A stretch of 64,000 bases of DNA from Schlegelella_A sp036263655 (GTDB taxonomy: Bacteria > Pseudomonadota > Gammaproteobacteria > Burkholderiales > Burkholderiaceae_C). The stretch spans positions 1 to 64,000 of the forward strand of contig DATAGP010000056.1 of the NCBI GenBank assembly GCA_036263655.1, in the 5' to 3' direction. The position numbers and the translations under genes are program-made. Position 1 is the stretch's first letter; each line of letters begins with the position of its first letter. Of the stretch, positions 48,305-58,285 are shown in pieces. The notes beneath the pieces were generated by a model. It was not told the origin of the DNA. It saw only the letters and a list, made by a program, of their open reading frames with translations, and did not search any database.

Positions 48305-49174
48305 TCAGACGAAGCGGTTCTCGATGCCGCCGAGCCCGTCGACCTCGATCTTCACGACATCGCCCGCCCGCAGGTAGCGCGGCGGCGTCATGCCCATGCC
48401 GACGCCGGCCGGCGTGCCGGTCGCGATCACGTCACCCGGGTAGAGCGTGATGCCGCGCGAGCAGGTCTCGATCAGCGTCGGGATGTCGAAGATGAGGTCG
48501 GTGGTCCGCGCGTCCTGGCGCAGCTCGCCGTTGACCCAGCAGCGCACGCGCGTGTCGGTGCCGTCGAAAGCGTCGGCGGTGGCGATCCACGGGCCCATGG
48601 GGCAGAAGGTGTCGAACGACTTGCCGAGGTCCCATTGCTGGTGCCGCATCTGCACGTCGCGCGCCGTCACGTCGTTGACGACGGTGTAGCCGAACACGTG
48701 CTCGAGGGCGCGCTCGCGGGCGATGTTGCGGCCGCCCTTGCCGATGACGATGGCGAGCTCGGCCTCGTAGTCGATCTGCGTCGAGACCTCGGTCGGGATG
48801 TGCACCTCGTCGTACGGACCGACCACGCATTCCGGCACCTTGGTGAAGATGATCGGCCAGGTCTTCGTGTCGGCGGAGTTCGCCTTGAAGACCGAGGCCG
48901 ACAGCTCCTTGGCGTGCGCATGGTAGTTGCGCCCGACGCACCAGAGGTTGCGCCGCGGCTGCGGCAACGGTGCCTCGAGGCGGACATCGGCGAGCGGGAT
49001 GCGTTCGTCGGCTGCCGCCAGGGCAGCGCCGCCGGCGGCCTGGCGCTCGATGAGCGACAGCACGCCGCGCGCCGCGTCGCGCTCGTCGAGCGGCAGCGGC
49101 GAGATCGATCGGCCGTCGTCCGAGACGATGCCGACACGGCGGCGTGCCTGCGCGGTGAAGGTGGCGAGTCGCAC
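48305..49174 (-). CDS. Fumarylacetoacetate hydrolase family protein
   Basis: A 289-residue enzyme of the FAH superfamily (C-C bond hydrolases and decarboxylases of 2-oxo acids, such as fumarylpyruvate hydrolase). Metal-binding residues lie in DYEAELAIVIGKGGRNI; FGYTVVNDVTARDVQ and GKSFDTFCPMGPW follow, as does the C-terminal GDVIATGTPAGVG loop. The GTG start at 49174 is set by a near-ideal Shine-Dalgarno (AGGAGA, 6-7 bases upstream); a 37-residue N-terminal extension would be spurious. Pairing with a Bug binding protein suggests degradation of an aromatic or organic acid. Confidence 0.91.
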   Translation of the reverse strand: MRLATFTAQARRRVGIVSDDGRSISPLPLDERDAARGVLSLIERQAAGGAALAAADERIPLADVRLEAPLPQPRRNLWCVGRNYHAHAKELSASVFKANSADTKTWPIIFTKVPECVVGPYDEVHIPTEVSTQIDYEAELAIVIGKGGRNIARERALEHVFGYTVVNDVTARDVQMRHQQWDLGKSFDTFCPMGPWIATADAFDGTDTRVRCWVNGELRQDARTTDLIFDIPTLIETCSRGITLYPGDVIATGTPAGVGMGMTPPRYLRAGDVVKIEVDGLGGIENRFV

Positions 49175-49356
49175 GGCGTTCTCCTGCTGAGGGATGGGCA
49201 TGCTAACCAGTGGCCGTCCCCCAGAACCCGGTGGGTGCTCTGCGCACGACGGCCGTCTAAGATCGCCGCGGTCGCGCGACAGCACACCGGGCGCGCATGC
49301 CCCAGCCGCCCCGGCAGCGACAACGCAAGGAAACGCTCATGAAGAAGATCGGCTGA

Positions 49357-49381
49357 AGAGCTTGAACGCTGTCCAAGCTCT
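49357..49381. repeat. Hairpin-forming inverted repeat
   Basis: AGAGCTTG (49357-49364) and CAAGCTCT (49374-49381) are perfect complements around a 9-base loop. Just upstream is ATGAAGAAGATCGGCTGA (49339-49356), a five-codon frame (MKKIG) with an AAGGA ribosome site, possibly the broken start of a lost gene. No T-run follows. Confidence 0.5.
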
Positions 49382-49434
49382 CCTGCGGCGGCGCCAGGCC
49401 TCCGTCTGGTAGGCGTAGGCCGGCTGGCGGAAAC

Positions 49435-49941
49435 GTGAGCTACTGGCCGGCGCTGCCCGGAGCGCTCGGCGCTGCGGTCCCCTGGCTGGTGGTCGGCGTG
49501 GTCGCGCTGCGGGCGACGAGCGAGGTCCGAGGCATGTATGCGCATCGGCATCACGAGGTCGCGTACCAGCAGAACGGCCGGCCCGTCAGCTATCGGTTGT
49601 TCTATTACGGCCCGGAGGGTGTCGACTTCGATGCGGCCCTGGATTGGGTCAACCAGCACGCCGCGCCCGGCGACGCGCTGGCCTCCGGCGACCCCCAGTG
49701 GGCCTATCTCCGGACCGGCAGGCGATGCGTCGTGCCGCCCTTCGTCATCGACGGGAAGAAGGGCCAGCAGCTCATCGACACCGTGCCCGTCAAGTACCTC
49801 CTCGCCTCCGTGAAGCCGGGCGCGTACCAGCGCTTCACGGCCCCGCTCCTGGCCGAGAACCCCGACGCATGGCGGCGGGTGTGGAGCGGCCCGAACGGCA
49901 CGCTCGAGATCCACGAGCGCGTCGGCGCGACGCGGCCCTGA
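49435..49941 (+). pseudogene. Probable C-terminal remnant of a membrane glycosyltransferase-like protein
   Basis: A 168-residue frame starting GTG, with one hydrophobic helix at the start (LGAAVPWLVVGVVALRA), then a soluble part with DAALDWVNQHAAPGDALASGDPQWAYLRTGRRCVVPPF and a closing VWSGPNGTLEIHER. This resembles the periplasmic C-terminus of polytopic PMT/GT39-type glycosyltransferases, which have eight or more helices upstream; here they are missing. The region before it holds a truncated MKKIG frame and a hairpin, consistent with a deletion scar. The family attribution is from pattern memory, so confidence is moderate; it could be an intact small protein. Confidence 0.5.
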
Positions 49942-50000
49942 GGATCCGAGCCTCGGCGTGCGCTGCGGCGCGAGAGCCGACGACGGCCTTCGCGCGAGCC

Positions 50001-50447
50001 CTAGTTCATCGGCCCGTATCGACCCCCGACGCTGAACCGGCCGGCACCGAGCAGCGCGATGGCCACCGCGGCGAGGAGGAACATAGCCTGCAGCTCGAGT
50101 GCGTAGCCGCCCTGGCGGCCGAGCGAGAATAGCTCCGAGCTGTGCGCGAGCAGCACGGCGAAGACCATGTTGATCGCGATCACGACGGCGGCGGCGCGCG
50201 TCCACACGCCGACGATGAGGAGGATCGGGGCGAGGATCTCGCCGATGTACACGCCGTAGGCCAGGAATCCCGGCAGCCCCACCTTCGCCAGCATGCCGGC
50301 GATGGGATCGAGCGGCCCCGACAGCTTGGCGATGCCGTGCAGGAGGATGAGGATGCCGACGGCCAGCCGCAGCACCAGCCGACCCGCATCGCCTCCGGGC
50401 TTCTGCGCTTCGGTGGGGCGTCGGGTGACGGTCGTGGTCGTGGCCAT
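50001..50447 (-). CDS. DoxX family membrane protein
   Basis: A 148-residue inner-membrane protein with four hydrophobic helices. LRLAVGILILLHGIAKLSG is the DoxX first-helix signature, followed by YIGEILAPILLIVGVWTR and INMVFAVLLAHSSELF; ends GGRYGPMN. DoxX-like proteins are linked to oxidoreductase complexes and thiol homeostasis, but many are uncharacterised. The frame is open for over 500 codons upstream, overlapping the MFS gene, but the ATG at 50445-50447 is the only one that gives a DoxX-length protein. It is divergent from the MFS transporter. Confidence 0.88.
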   Translation of the reverse strand: MATTTTVTRRPTEAQKPGGDAGRLVLRLAVGILILLHGIAKLSGPLDPIAGMLAKVGLPGFLAYGVYIGEILAPILLIVGVWTRAAAVVIAINMVFAVLLAHSSELFSLGRQGGYALELQAMFLLAAVAIALLGAGRFSVGGRYGPMN

Positions 50448-50603
50448 GGGAATGTGCGGTCCTCGTTGCAGGGTTCGGGCAGGTCGTGCTGCCGCGGGCC
50501 GCGAGCATACCGGCCACGGCACGCCGCCGGCGGCCGGCCGCGGCAAAGGCCTGCGTGCGGCTAAGCTTCCTCTTCCGCCCGCACGCGGCGAACCTGCAAC
50601 CGA

Positions 50604-51821
50604 GTGGCCAGCGACACCTTCAGCCTGCGTGCCATCGCCATCCCGGTGTACGGCCCCTCCTTCCTGTTCGGGCTCGGCGAAGGGGCGATCCTTCCGGTGA
50701 TCGCGCTCTCGGCGCGTCAGCTCGGCGCGTCCGTCGCCATGGCCGCGCTGATGGTGACGCTGATCGGCATCGGCTCGCTCGTCACCAACATCCCGGCGTC
50801 CATCATCACCACGCGCTACGGCGAGCGCTGGGCCATCGTCGGCGCGGCGCTCTGGGCCGCGCTCGCCGTGATGCTGTGCGTGCTGGTCGACGACATCTGG
50901 GTCTTCGCGACGGGCATCTTCATGGTCGGCATGGCCAGCTCGGTGTTCGGGCTCGCGCGCCAGAGCTATCTCACCGAGGTCGTGCCCTTCCACTACCGCG
51001 CGCGGGCGCTGTCGACGCTCGGCGGCGTGATGCGCATCGGCCTCTTCGTCGGGCCCTTCGTCGCGGCAGGCCTGATCCACGTCATGGGCCTCGCCGGGGC
51101 GTACTGGGCCGCCGTCGGTGCGCTGGTCCTCGCCGCGCTCGTCGCCGCCCGCATGCGCGACCTGCCCGAGCTCCCGCCGCCCGACAGCGGCGCGGACGTT
51201 CCCGCGGTCCGCATCGCGCCGACGCTGCGCTCGGTGGGCAGCGACCACGCCAGGCTGTTCCTCACGCTCGGGGTCGGCATCCTCCTGATCAGCGCCGTGC
51301 GCGCGTCGCGGCAGGCGGTCATCCCCCTGTGGGCCGAGAACATCGGCCTCGACGCCGCCGTGACGTCGCTCATCTACGGCCTCGCCGGCGCCGTCGACAT
51401 GCTCGTCTTCTATCCGGCCGGCAAGGTGATGGACCGCAAGGGCCGCAGCTGGGTGGCCGTGCCCTCGATGCTGATCATGGGCACGGCGCTGCTCCTGACG
51501 CCGCTCACGCACGGCGCGGGCACGCTGCTGATGGCCTCGCTGCTCATCGGCTTCGGCAACGGCATCGGTGCCGGCCTGATCATGACGCTGGGCGCCGACC
51601 ATTCGCCGGTCGCCGGCAGGGCCCACTTCCTCGGCCTGTGGCGGCTGATCTCGGACCTCGGCTCGACGGCCGGCCCGGCGGTGCTGTCCGGCGTGACCGC
51701 GCTGCTTTCGCTCGCCGCCGGCGTCGCCTGCATCGGCCTCCTCGCCTTCACCGCCGCGGCGGCGATGTTCTACTGGATACCGCGCAGCCGGCTGCGCGCG
51801 GCGCGGCCGGCTTCCGGCTGA
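50604..51821 (+). CDS. Major facilitator superfamily transporter
   Basis: A 405-residue, 12-helix permease. The A-motif-like loop between helices 2 and 3 reads TTRYGERWAIVG, and the corresponding loop in the second half is AGKVMDRKGRSWVAV. YGPSFLFGLGEGAILPVIAL begins helix 1. The centre (PELPPPDSGADVP) is the cytoplasmic loop. GTG start at 50604. No recognisable resistance signature; substrate unknown. Converges on the RraA-like gene with a 10-bp gap. Confidence 0.88.
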   Translation: MASDTFSLRAIAIPVYGPSFLFGLGEGAILPVIALSARQLGASVAMAALMVTLIGIGSLVTNIPASIITTRYGERWAIVGAALWAALAVMLCVLVDDIWVFATGIFMVGMASSVFGLARQSYLTEVVPFHYRARALSTLGGVMRIGLFVGPFVAAGLIHVMGLAGAYWAAVGALVLAALVAARMRDLPELPPPDSGADVPAVRIAPTLRSVGSDHARLFLTLGVGILLISAVRASRQAVIPLWAENIGLDAAVTSLIYGLAGAVDMLVFYPAGKVMDRKGRSWVAVPSMLIMGTALLLTPLTHGAGTLLMASLLIGFGNGIGAGLIMTLGADHSPVAGRAHFLGLWRLISDLGSTAGPAVLSGVTALLSLAAGVACIGLLAFTAAAAMFYWIPRSRLRAARPASG

Positions 51822-51831
51822 GCGACGGCGG

Positions 51832-52560
51832 TCAGCCCTGCGTCTTGACCCAGGCGTCGTAGCGCGCCTGCGTCGCCTCGTTCGGCGGGTAGAGGCCCGG
51901 CAGCGGCACGCCGGCTTCGACTTCGCCGACGACCCAGGCCTCGTAGCGCTCCTGCTCGATCGAGGACTCCACCACGGCGTCGAGCAGCGCCGCCGGAACG
52001 ACCACCGCGCCGTCGCCGTCGGCGACGATCACGTCGTTCGGGAACACCGCCACGCCGCCGCAGGCGACGGGCTCCTGCCAGCCGACGAAGGTGAGCCCGT
52101 TCACCGACGCCGGCGCCGCGGCGCCGCTGCACCAGACCGGCAAGCCGGTGCCGAGCACGCCGGCGAGATCGCGCACGACGCCGTCGGTGACGAGCGCGGC
52201 GACCTGGCGCTTCTGCATCCGGGCGCAGAGGATGTCGCCGAAGATGCCGGCGTCGGCGACGCCCATCGCATCGACGACGGTGATGACCCCGGCAGGCATG
52301 GCCTCGATCGCCGCCCGCGTCGAGATCGGCGCGCCCCAGGACGCCGGCGTGGCGAGGTCCTCGCGGGCGGGAACGAAGCGCAGCGTGAAGGCGCGCCCGA
52401 CGCGGCGCTGCGGCAGCCCCGCCTGCAGCGGCCGGGCGCCGCGGATCCACACGTTGCGCAGTCCCTTCTTGAGGAGCACGGTGGTGAGGGTCGCCGTGGC
52501 CACGCCCTGCAAGGCGGCGATGGTGGCGGCGGCGAGCGGCTGGACTTCGGTGTTCGTCAT
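51832..52560 (-). CDS. RraA-like / HMG-CHA aldolase family protein
   Basis: A 242-residue member of the RraA fold family, which includes the RNase E inhibitor RraA and class II pyruvate aldolases. Key region: GIFGDILCARMQKRQVAALVTDGVVRD, with GD followed by the R-D pair that coordinates the divalent metal in aldolases of this fold. ASWGAPISTRAA precedes it. At 242 residues it is longer than RraA (about 160) and matches dicarboxylate-regulator-like 'ribonuclease activity regulator RraA' proteins, more likely aldolases or decarboxylases. ATG at 52558-52560; monocistronic. Confidence 0.85.
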   Translation of the reverse strand: MTNTEVQPLAAATIAALQGVATATLTTVLLKKGLRNVWIRGARPLQAGLPQRRVGRAFTLRFVPAREDLATPASWGAPISTRAAIEAMPAGVITVVDAMGVADAGIFGDILCARMQKRQVAALVTDGVVRDLAGVLGTGLPVWCSGAAAPASVNGLTFVGWQEPVACGGVAVFPNDVIVADGDGAVVVPAALLDAVVESSIEQERYEAWVVGEVEAGVPLPGLYPPNEATQARYDAWVKTQG

Positions 52561-52636
52561 GGCGTCAGGATAGCGTCGCCGGCGGGCGATGCGCTTGGGC
52601 TGTCGCGCTCATGCGCACGGTGCTGCCCTCGCCGGC

Positions 52637-53452
52637 TCAGACCTTGAAGTACGCGACCTGCGAGGTCGTCGCGAGCAGCTGCCCGGCGGCGCCGTACAGC
52701 TCCGCCGTCTGGTCGCAGAAGCTGCGGTGGAAGACGTGCGCATCGGCGACGGCGGCGAGCGGTGCCGTGCCGTGCTCCGCAAGCTCCGTGGCCGAGGCGT
52801 GGAAGTAGGTGGTCATCGAAATCGTGCCGAACGGCGGGAAGCGGCCGATGACCTGGAAGATGCGCCCGAAGAACGCGTCGCTCATCGCCGCCAGCGACAG
52901 GAAGTCGAGCGGGCGCGGCTCGGCGTCGCGCAGCCAGAGCACGGAGCGCGGGCTGTGCGGCGGCTCGGGAACGGTGTCGCTGAGGGCGAGGCTGCCTTCG
53001 GCGAAGCGGAACTCGTACTGGGCCACCCACGACAGCGAGCCTCGCGTCGGGAACGGCGGCGTCGTCTCCCAGGGCGGCAGGACGGGCGGCGTGGACACAC
53101 GATGGCTCCAGGTGTCGCAGCGCGCCGCCGTGACGATGCTCGCCGTCAGGACGGGATCGCCGCTCGCGCCTTGCGTGAACTCCACCTGCCAGTGCTGGCT
53201 CGACCGGTTGGCGCGCGCGCGCCGGGTATGCACCGCGAACTCGCCCCGCGTGATCGGCGCGCAGAAGTTGACGGTGAGCGCCAGCGGATCGCCTTCCCGG
53301 TCCGGACGCTCGAGAACTGCGCGGAGAGCCGCGGCGGCCGAGACACCGCCGAAAGGGCTGATGAAGGTCCAGTAGGCGTCGCTCGTGCGCGCGGTGCGGA
53401 CGGCGTCGGCGGCGGCGCCGTGGAGCGCGGTGGCAAGGTCGAGGGGGTGCAT
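52637..53452 (-). CDS. Double-hotdog acyl-CoA thioesterase family protein
   Basis: A 271-residue TesB-like protein (thioesterase-like superfamily 3). The two hotdog repeats are visible: YWTFISPFGGVSAAAALRAVLE and the strand LTVNFCAPITRGEFAVHTR in the first; MTTYFHASATELAEHG and VADAHVFHRSFCDQTAELYGAAGQLLATTSQVAYF in the second. Hydrolysis of acyl-CoA thioesters is the expected activity; the acyl group is not known. It is divergent from the Dpp-type transporter operon, with a 145-bp gap. Confidence 0.85.
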   Translation of the reverse strand: MHPLDLATALHGAAADAVRTARTSDAYWTFISPFGGVSAAAALRAVLERPDREGDPLALTVNFCAPITRGEFAVHTRRARANRSSQHWQVEFTQGASGDPVLTASIVTAARCDTWSHRVSTPPVLPPWETTPPFPTRGSLSWVAQYEFRFAEGSLALSDTVPEPPHSPRSVLWLRDAEPRPLDFLSLAAMSDAFFGRIFQVIGRFPPFGTISMTTYFHASATELAEHGTAPLAAVADAHVFHRSFCDQTAELYGAAGQLLATTSQVAYFKV

Positions 53453-53585
53453 GACGCTCGTGGAGGTTGGCCGGAATCTTGCGTGCCCTCCCGGGCCTTA
53501 CCCGTATAGGCGGCGGCAAGCCAATCGCTAGGATCGCCATTTTGAAGCCGGCCCGGCGCATCGTCGCCGCTCTGCCCCGACACCC

Positions 53586-53591
53586 AGGAGG
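53586..53591 (+). promoter_or_regulatory. Strong Shine-Dalgarno of the Dpp-type operon
   Basis: AGGAGG ends 6 bases before the ATG at 53598, the best ribosome site in the window. A -10-like TAGGAT is at 53529-53534, implying a leader of about 58 nt. Confidence 0.8.
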
Positions 53592-53597
53592 TTCACC

Positions 53598-55388
53598 ATG
53601 AAGGAACGTGATCTGCGCGACCTGATCGAGAAGGTGCGCGACGGCCGGCTGCCGCGCCGCAGCTTCATCCAGCGAATGGTCGGACTGGGACTGACCGCGC
53701 CCTTCGCCAACGTGATGCTGCTCAACGAGGGCATCGCGCAGACCGTGACGGGTGTTCCCTACAAGGGTACGAAGCGCGGCGGCGGCGGCACGCTGAAGCT
53801 CATCTGGTGGCAGGGTGCGGTGCACCTGCAGCCCCACTTCGCCGGCGGCACGAAGGAGCAGGACGCGACCCGCATCTTCTACGAGGCGCTGGCCGGCTGG
53901 GACAGCGACGGCAACATGATCCCGGCGCTGGCCGCGGAGATCCCGAGCCGCGCCAACGGCGGCGTCTCGGCCGACGGCACACAGGTCACGTGGAAGCTGA
54001 AGCGCAACGTCACCTGGCACGACGGCCGGCCATTCACCGCCGACGACGTCCTCTTCACCGGCGCCTACGCCGGCGATCCGGCGAGCGCCACGGTCACGGT
54101 CGCGGTCTACAAGGACATCAAGGTCGAGAAGGTCGACTCGCACACGGTTCGCGTTACGTTCCCGAAGCCGACGCCGTTCTGGGCCGAGCCTTTCGTCGGC
54201 AGCACCGGGATGATCCTGCCCAAGCACGTGTTCGAGCCGTTCATGGGCGCCAAGAGCCGCGAGGCCCCGGCGAACGTCCGGCCGGTGGGCACCGGCCCGT
54301 ACAAGATCAACGACTTCAAGCCCGGCGACATGATTCGGGCCGACGCCTACGCCGGCTACCACGTGCCAAACCAGCCGTTCTTCGACGCCATCGAGCTGAA
54401 GGGCGGCGGCGACGCGCTCAGCGCGGCGCGCTCGGTGCTGCAGACCGGCGAGTTCGACTACGCCTGGAACCTGGCGGTCGAGGACGAGATCCTCAAGCGC
54501 CTGGAGGGCGCCGGCAAGGGCAAGCTGGTGTTCCTCGTCGGCAGCGACATCGAGTTCATCTCGCTCAACGTCAGCGACCCGTGGAAGGAGGTCGACGGCG
54601 AGCGCGGCAGCGCCAAGAGCAAGCACCCTGCGTTCAGCGACAAGGCGGTGCGCGACGCGATGGCGCTGCTGGTCGACCGCAAGGGCGTCCAGGACTTCAT
54701 CTACGGCCGCGGCGGCGTCGCGACCAGCAACTTCCTGAACAACCCGTCGCGCTACCGCAGCCCGAACACGTCTTACGAGTTCAACGTCGACAAGGCCAAC
54801 CAGATCCTCGACGGCGCCGGCTGGCGCCGCGGCAGCGACGGCATCCGCGCCAAGGGCGACGTCAAGCTGAAGTTCGTGTTCCAGACCAGCGTCAGCCAGC
54901 CGCGCCAGAAGACGCAGGCGATCGTCAAGGATGCCTGCACCAAGGCCGGCATCGACCTGGAGCTGAAGAGCGTCACCGCGGCGGTGTTCTTCGGCAGCGA
55001 CGTCGCCAATCCGGACACGTATCAGAAGTTCTGGTGCGACGTCCAGATGTACACGACGACGATGACGCAGCCCGACCCGCAGATCTTCATGGAGCAGTTC
55101 ACCACGGACCAGATCGCGCAGAAGGCGAACAAGTGGGCCAGCCGCAACCTGGTGCGCTGGAGCAACGCCGAGTACGACGCCACGTTCAAGGCGGCGCAGG
55201 TCGAGTTCGACGCCGTCAAGCGCGCTGCCATGTTCATCAAGATGAACGACCTGGTCGTCAACGACAAGCACGTGATCCCGCTGTTCGCGCGGCCGCGCCC
55301 GCGCGGCTTCGTGACCAAGCTGGTGGCGCATCCTTCGGCATGGGACAACGACACCTGGGCGTTGGGTTTCTGGAGTCGTGACGCCTGA
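53598..55388 (+). CDS. ABC transporter family-5 solute-binding protein (Dpp type)
   Basis: A 596-residue periplasmic receptor, first gene of a full ABC importer operon. The N-terminus carries a twin-arginine-like leader (RRSFIQRMVGLGLTAPFANVML). Mature motifs of the DppA/OppA class: WKLKRNVTWHDGRPFTADDVLFT, FGSTGM-like FVGSTGMILPKHVFE, VRPVGTGPYKINDFKPGDM, and the late MNDLVVNDKHVIPLFARPRP. The ligand may be a peptide or another cationic or amphipathic solute; the sequence does not settle it. Permease gene follows after 19 bp. Confidence 0.92.
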   Translation: MKERDLRDLIEKVRDGRLPRRSFIQRMVGLGLTAPFANVMLLNEGIAQTVTGVPYKGTKRGGGGTLKLIWWQGAVHLQPHFAGGTKEQDATRIFYEALAGWDSDGNMIPALAAEIPSRANGGVSADGTQVTWKLKRNVTWHDGRPFTADDVLFTGAYAGDPASATVTVAVYKDIKVEKVDSHTVRVTFPKPTPFWAEPFVGSTGMILPKHVFEPFMGAKSREAPANVRPVGTGPYKINDFKPGDMIRADAYAGYHVPNQPFFDAIELKGGGDALSAARSVLQTGEFDYAWNLAVEDEILKRLEGAGKGKLVFLVGSDIEFISLNVSDPWKEVDGERGSAKSKHPAFSDKAVRDAMALLVDRKGVQDFIYGRGGVATSNFLNNPSRYRSPNTSYEFNVDKANQILDGAGWRRGSDGIRAKGDVKLKFVFQTSVSQPRQKTQAIVKDACTKAGIDLELKSVTAAVFFGSDVANPDTYQKFWCDVQMYTTTMTQPDPQIFMEQFTTDQIAQKANKWASRNLVRWSNAEYDATFKAAQVEFDAVKRAAMFIKMNDLVVNDKHVIPLFARPRPRGFVTKLVAHPSAWDNDTWALGFWSRDA

Positions 55389-55407
55389 CGCACGCGGCTG
55401 ACGCCCC

Positions 55408-56367
55408 TTGTTCAACTACATCGCGCGCCGGCTGCTGATCGCGCTGCCCAGCCTGCTGGGCATCAGCCTGATCCTGTTCACGGTGCTGGCGCTGGCGCCG
55501 GGTGACCCGTTCGAGGATCTGGCGCAGAACCCGAACGTTCCGCCCGAGGTGCGCGCCGCGCTTCGGGCGCAGTTCGGCCTCGACGACCCGGTGTGGCAGC
55601 GCTACTTCCACTGGCTCGTCAACATGCTGCAGGGCGACTGGGGGTTCTCGTTCGTCAGCCGAATCGACGTCGACACGCTGGTCTGGCAGCGGCTGCCGGT
55701 GACGATCGCCGTCATCGGGCTGTCGCAGCTGCTGGCGCTGGCGGTGGCGCTGCCGGTCGGCGTGCTCGCCGCGGTCAAGCCTTACTCGTGGTTCGACCGC
55801 ATCGCCAGCACCTTCGCCTTCATCGGCTTCAGCCTGCCGACGTTCTTCACCGGCGTGCTGTTCATCCTGTTCTTCAGCATCTACCTCGGCTGGCTGCCGT
55901 TCGTCTATCGCGCCGACCTGTCAGAGACCGGCTGGGCCTGGTGGGTGGCGCAGTTCAGGCAGTCGATCATGCCGATCACGGTGCTCGGGCTGTTCCAGGC
56001 GGCGAGCTGGATGCGCTACGTGCGCTCGAGCGTGCTCGACGTCGTTCGCCTCGACTACGTGACCACGGCGCGCAGCAAGGGCCTCGCGGAGCGCGTCGTC
56101 ATCAACAAGCACGTGGTCCGCAACGCGCTGATCCCCGTCGTGACGCTGGTCGCGCTGCAGATGCCGGCGGTGTTCGGCGGCGCCATCGTCACCGAGCAGA
56201 TCTTCCGCATTCCCGGCATCGGCAGCCTGCTGATCGACGCCATCCTGCGCAACGACACGCCGGTCATCATGGCCGTGACCTTCGTCTTCGCGACCCTGGT
56301 GATCGTGTTCAACCTGGTCGCCGACATCGTCTATGGATGGCTCGATCCCCGCATCTCCTACCGCTGA
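55408..56367 (+). CDS. ABC transporter permease (DppB-like)
   Basis: A 319-residue inner-membrane permease with six helices. N-terminal FNYIARRLLIALPSLLGISLI is the DppB signature; the EAA loop is DYVTTARSKGLAERVVINKHVVRNALIPVVT. Start is TTG at 55408, chosen because it aligns with MFxYIxRR starts and no ATG lies nearby. The 3' end overlaps the next permease gene by 35 bp. Confidence 0.92.
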   Translation: MFNYIARRLLIALPSLLGISLILFTVLALAPGDPFEDLAQNPNVPPEVRAALRAQFGLDDPVWQRYFHWLVNMLQGDWGFSFVSRIDVDTLVWQRLPVTIAVIGLSQLLALAVALPVGVLAAVKPYSWFDRIASTFAFIGFSLPTFFTGVLFILFFSIYLGWLPFVYRADLSETGWAWWVAQFRQSIMPITVLGLFQAASWMRYVRSSVLDVVRLDYVTTARSKGLAERVVINKHVVRNALIPVVTLVALQMPAVFGGAIVTEQIFRIPGIGSLLIDAILRNDTPVIMAVTFVFATLVIVFNLVADIVYGWLDPRISYR

Positions 56368-57283
56368 AGCAGCGCTGACGGCTGCTCCGGTCGTGCCGCC
56401 GCGCAGGGCGCGCGGGCCGTGGGCCGAGGCCTGGCACCGCTTCAAGCGGCACCGCCTCGCGTACTGGAGCCTGTTCGTGCTGAGCGCGCTGGTGCTGGCG
56501 GTGCTGCTGGGGCCGCTGGTCTACAAGGTCGGCATCAACGACATCGACTTCCAGGCGCGCCTGGCCGGCCCGAGCGCCAAGCATCCGCTGGGCACCGACG
56601 ACCTCGGGCGCGACATCCTGGCGCGCGTTCTGTACGGCGGCCGCATCTCACTCGCCGTCGGCCTGGCGGCGATGCTGATGGCGATCACCGTCGGCGTGCT
56701 GATCGGCGCCCTGGCCGGCATCGCGCGCGGCTGGCTCGACGCAGCGCTGATGTGGGTCACCGACCTGTTCCTCAGCCTGCCGCAGCTGCCCCTGCTGCTG
56801 CTGCTGATCTTCCTCTTTCGCGAGCCGCTGAAGCAGATGTTCGGGCTCGAGGTCGGCATCTTCATCCTCATCGTGCTGGTGATCGGCGGCTTCCGCTGGA
56901 TGCCCGTGGCGCGGCTGGTGCGCGCGCAGTTCTTCAGCCTGCGCGAGAAGGAATTCGTCGAGGCGGCGCGCGCCCTGGGGGCCAGCACGAGCCGGCAGGT
57001 GCTGCGCCATATCCTGCCCAACAGCCTCGGGCCCGTGATCGTGGCGGCGTCGATCGATGTCGCCGCGGCGATCATCGCGGAGAGCACGCTGTCGTTCCTC
57101 GGCCTGGGCTTCCCGCCCGACATTCCCACCTGGGGGCGCATCCTCTACGACGGCCGCGACTACATGGATCTGGCGGTGCACTGGGCGCTGTTCCCGGGGC
57201 TCGCGATCTTCCTCACCGTGCTGACCATCAACTTCATCGGCGACGGCCTGCGCGACGCCCTCGACCCCCGAAGAGTGCTCTGA
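56333..57283 (+). CDS. ABC transporter permease (DppC-like)
   Basis: A 316-residue permease with an N-terminal cytoplasmic tail (EAWHRFKRHRLAYWSLFVL) and six helices, as in DppC/OppC. HPLGTDDLGRDILARVLYGGRISL and the EAA loop EFVEAARALGASTSRQVLRHILPNSLGPV are diagnostic. Its ATG lies 35 bp inside the DppB-like gene and it ends immediately before the next ATPase gene (0-bp gap), so all are co-translated. Confidence 0.93.
   Translation: MDGSIPASPTAEAALTAAPVVPPRRARGPWAEAWHRFKRHRLAYWSLFVLSALVLAVLLGPLVYKVGINDIDFQARLAGPSAKHPLGTDDLGRDILARVLYGGRISLAVGLAAMLMAITVGVLIGALAGIARGWLDAALMWVTDLFLSLPQLPLLLLLIFLFREPLKQMFGLEVGIFILIVLVIGGFRWMPVARLVRAQFFSLREKEFVEAARALGASTSRQVLRHILPNSLGPVIVAASIDVAAAIIAESTLSFLGLGFPPDIPTWGRILYDGRDYMDLAVHWALFPGLAIFLTVLTINFIGDGLRDALDPRRVL

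Positions 57284-58281
<998 letters not shown>

Positions 58282-58285
<4 letters not shown>

Noticed and set aside
52557..55415. 952-codon open frame antisense to the Dpp-type binding protein
   Set aside because: Shadow frame; its 3' portion also runs across the thioesterase gene in the wrong phase.
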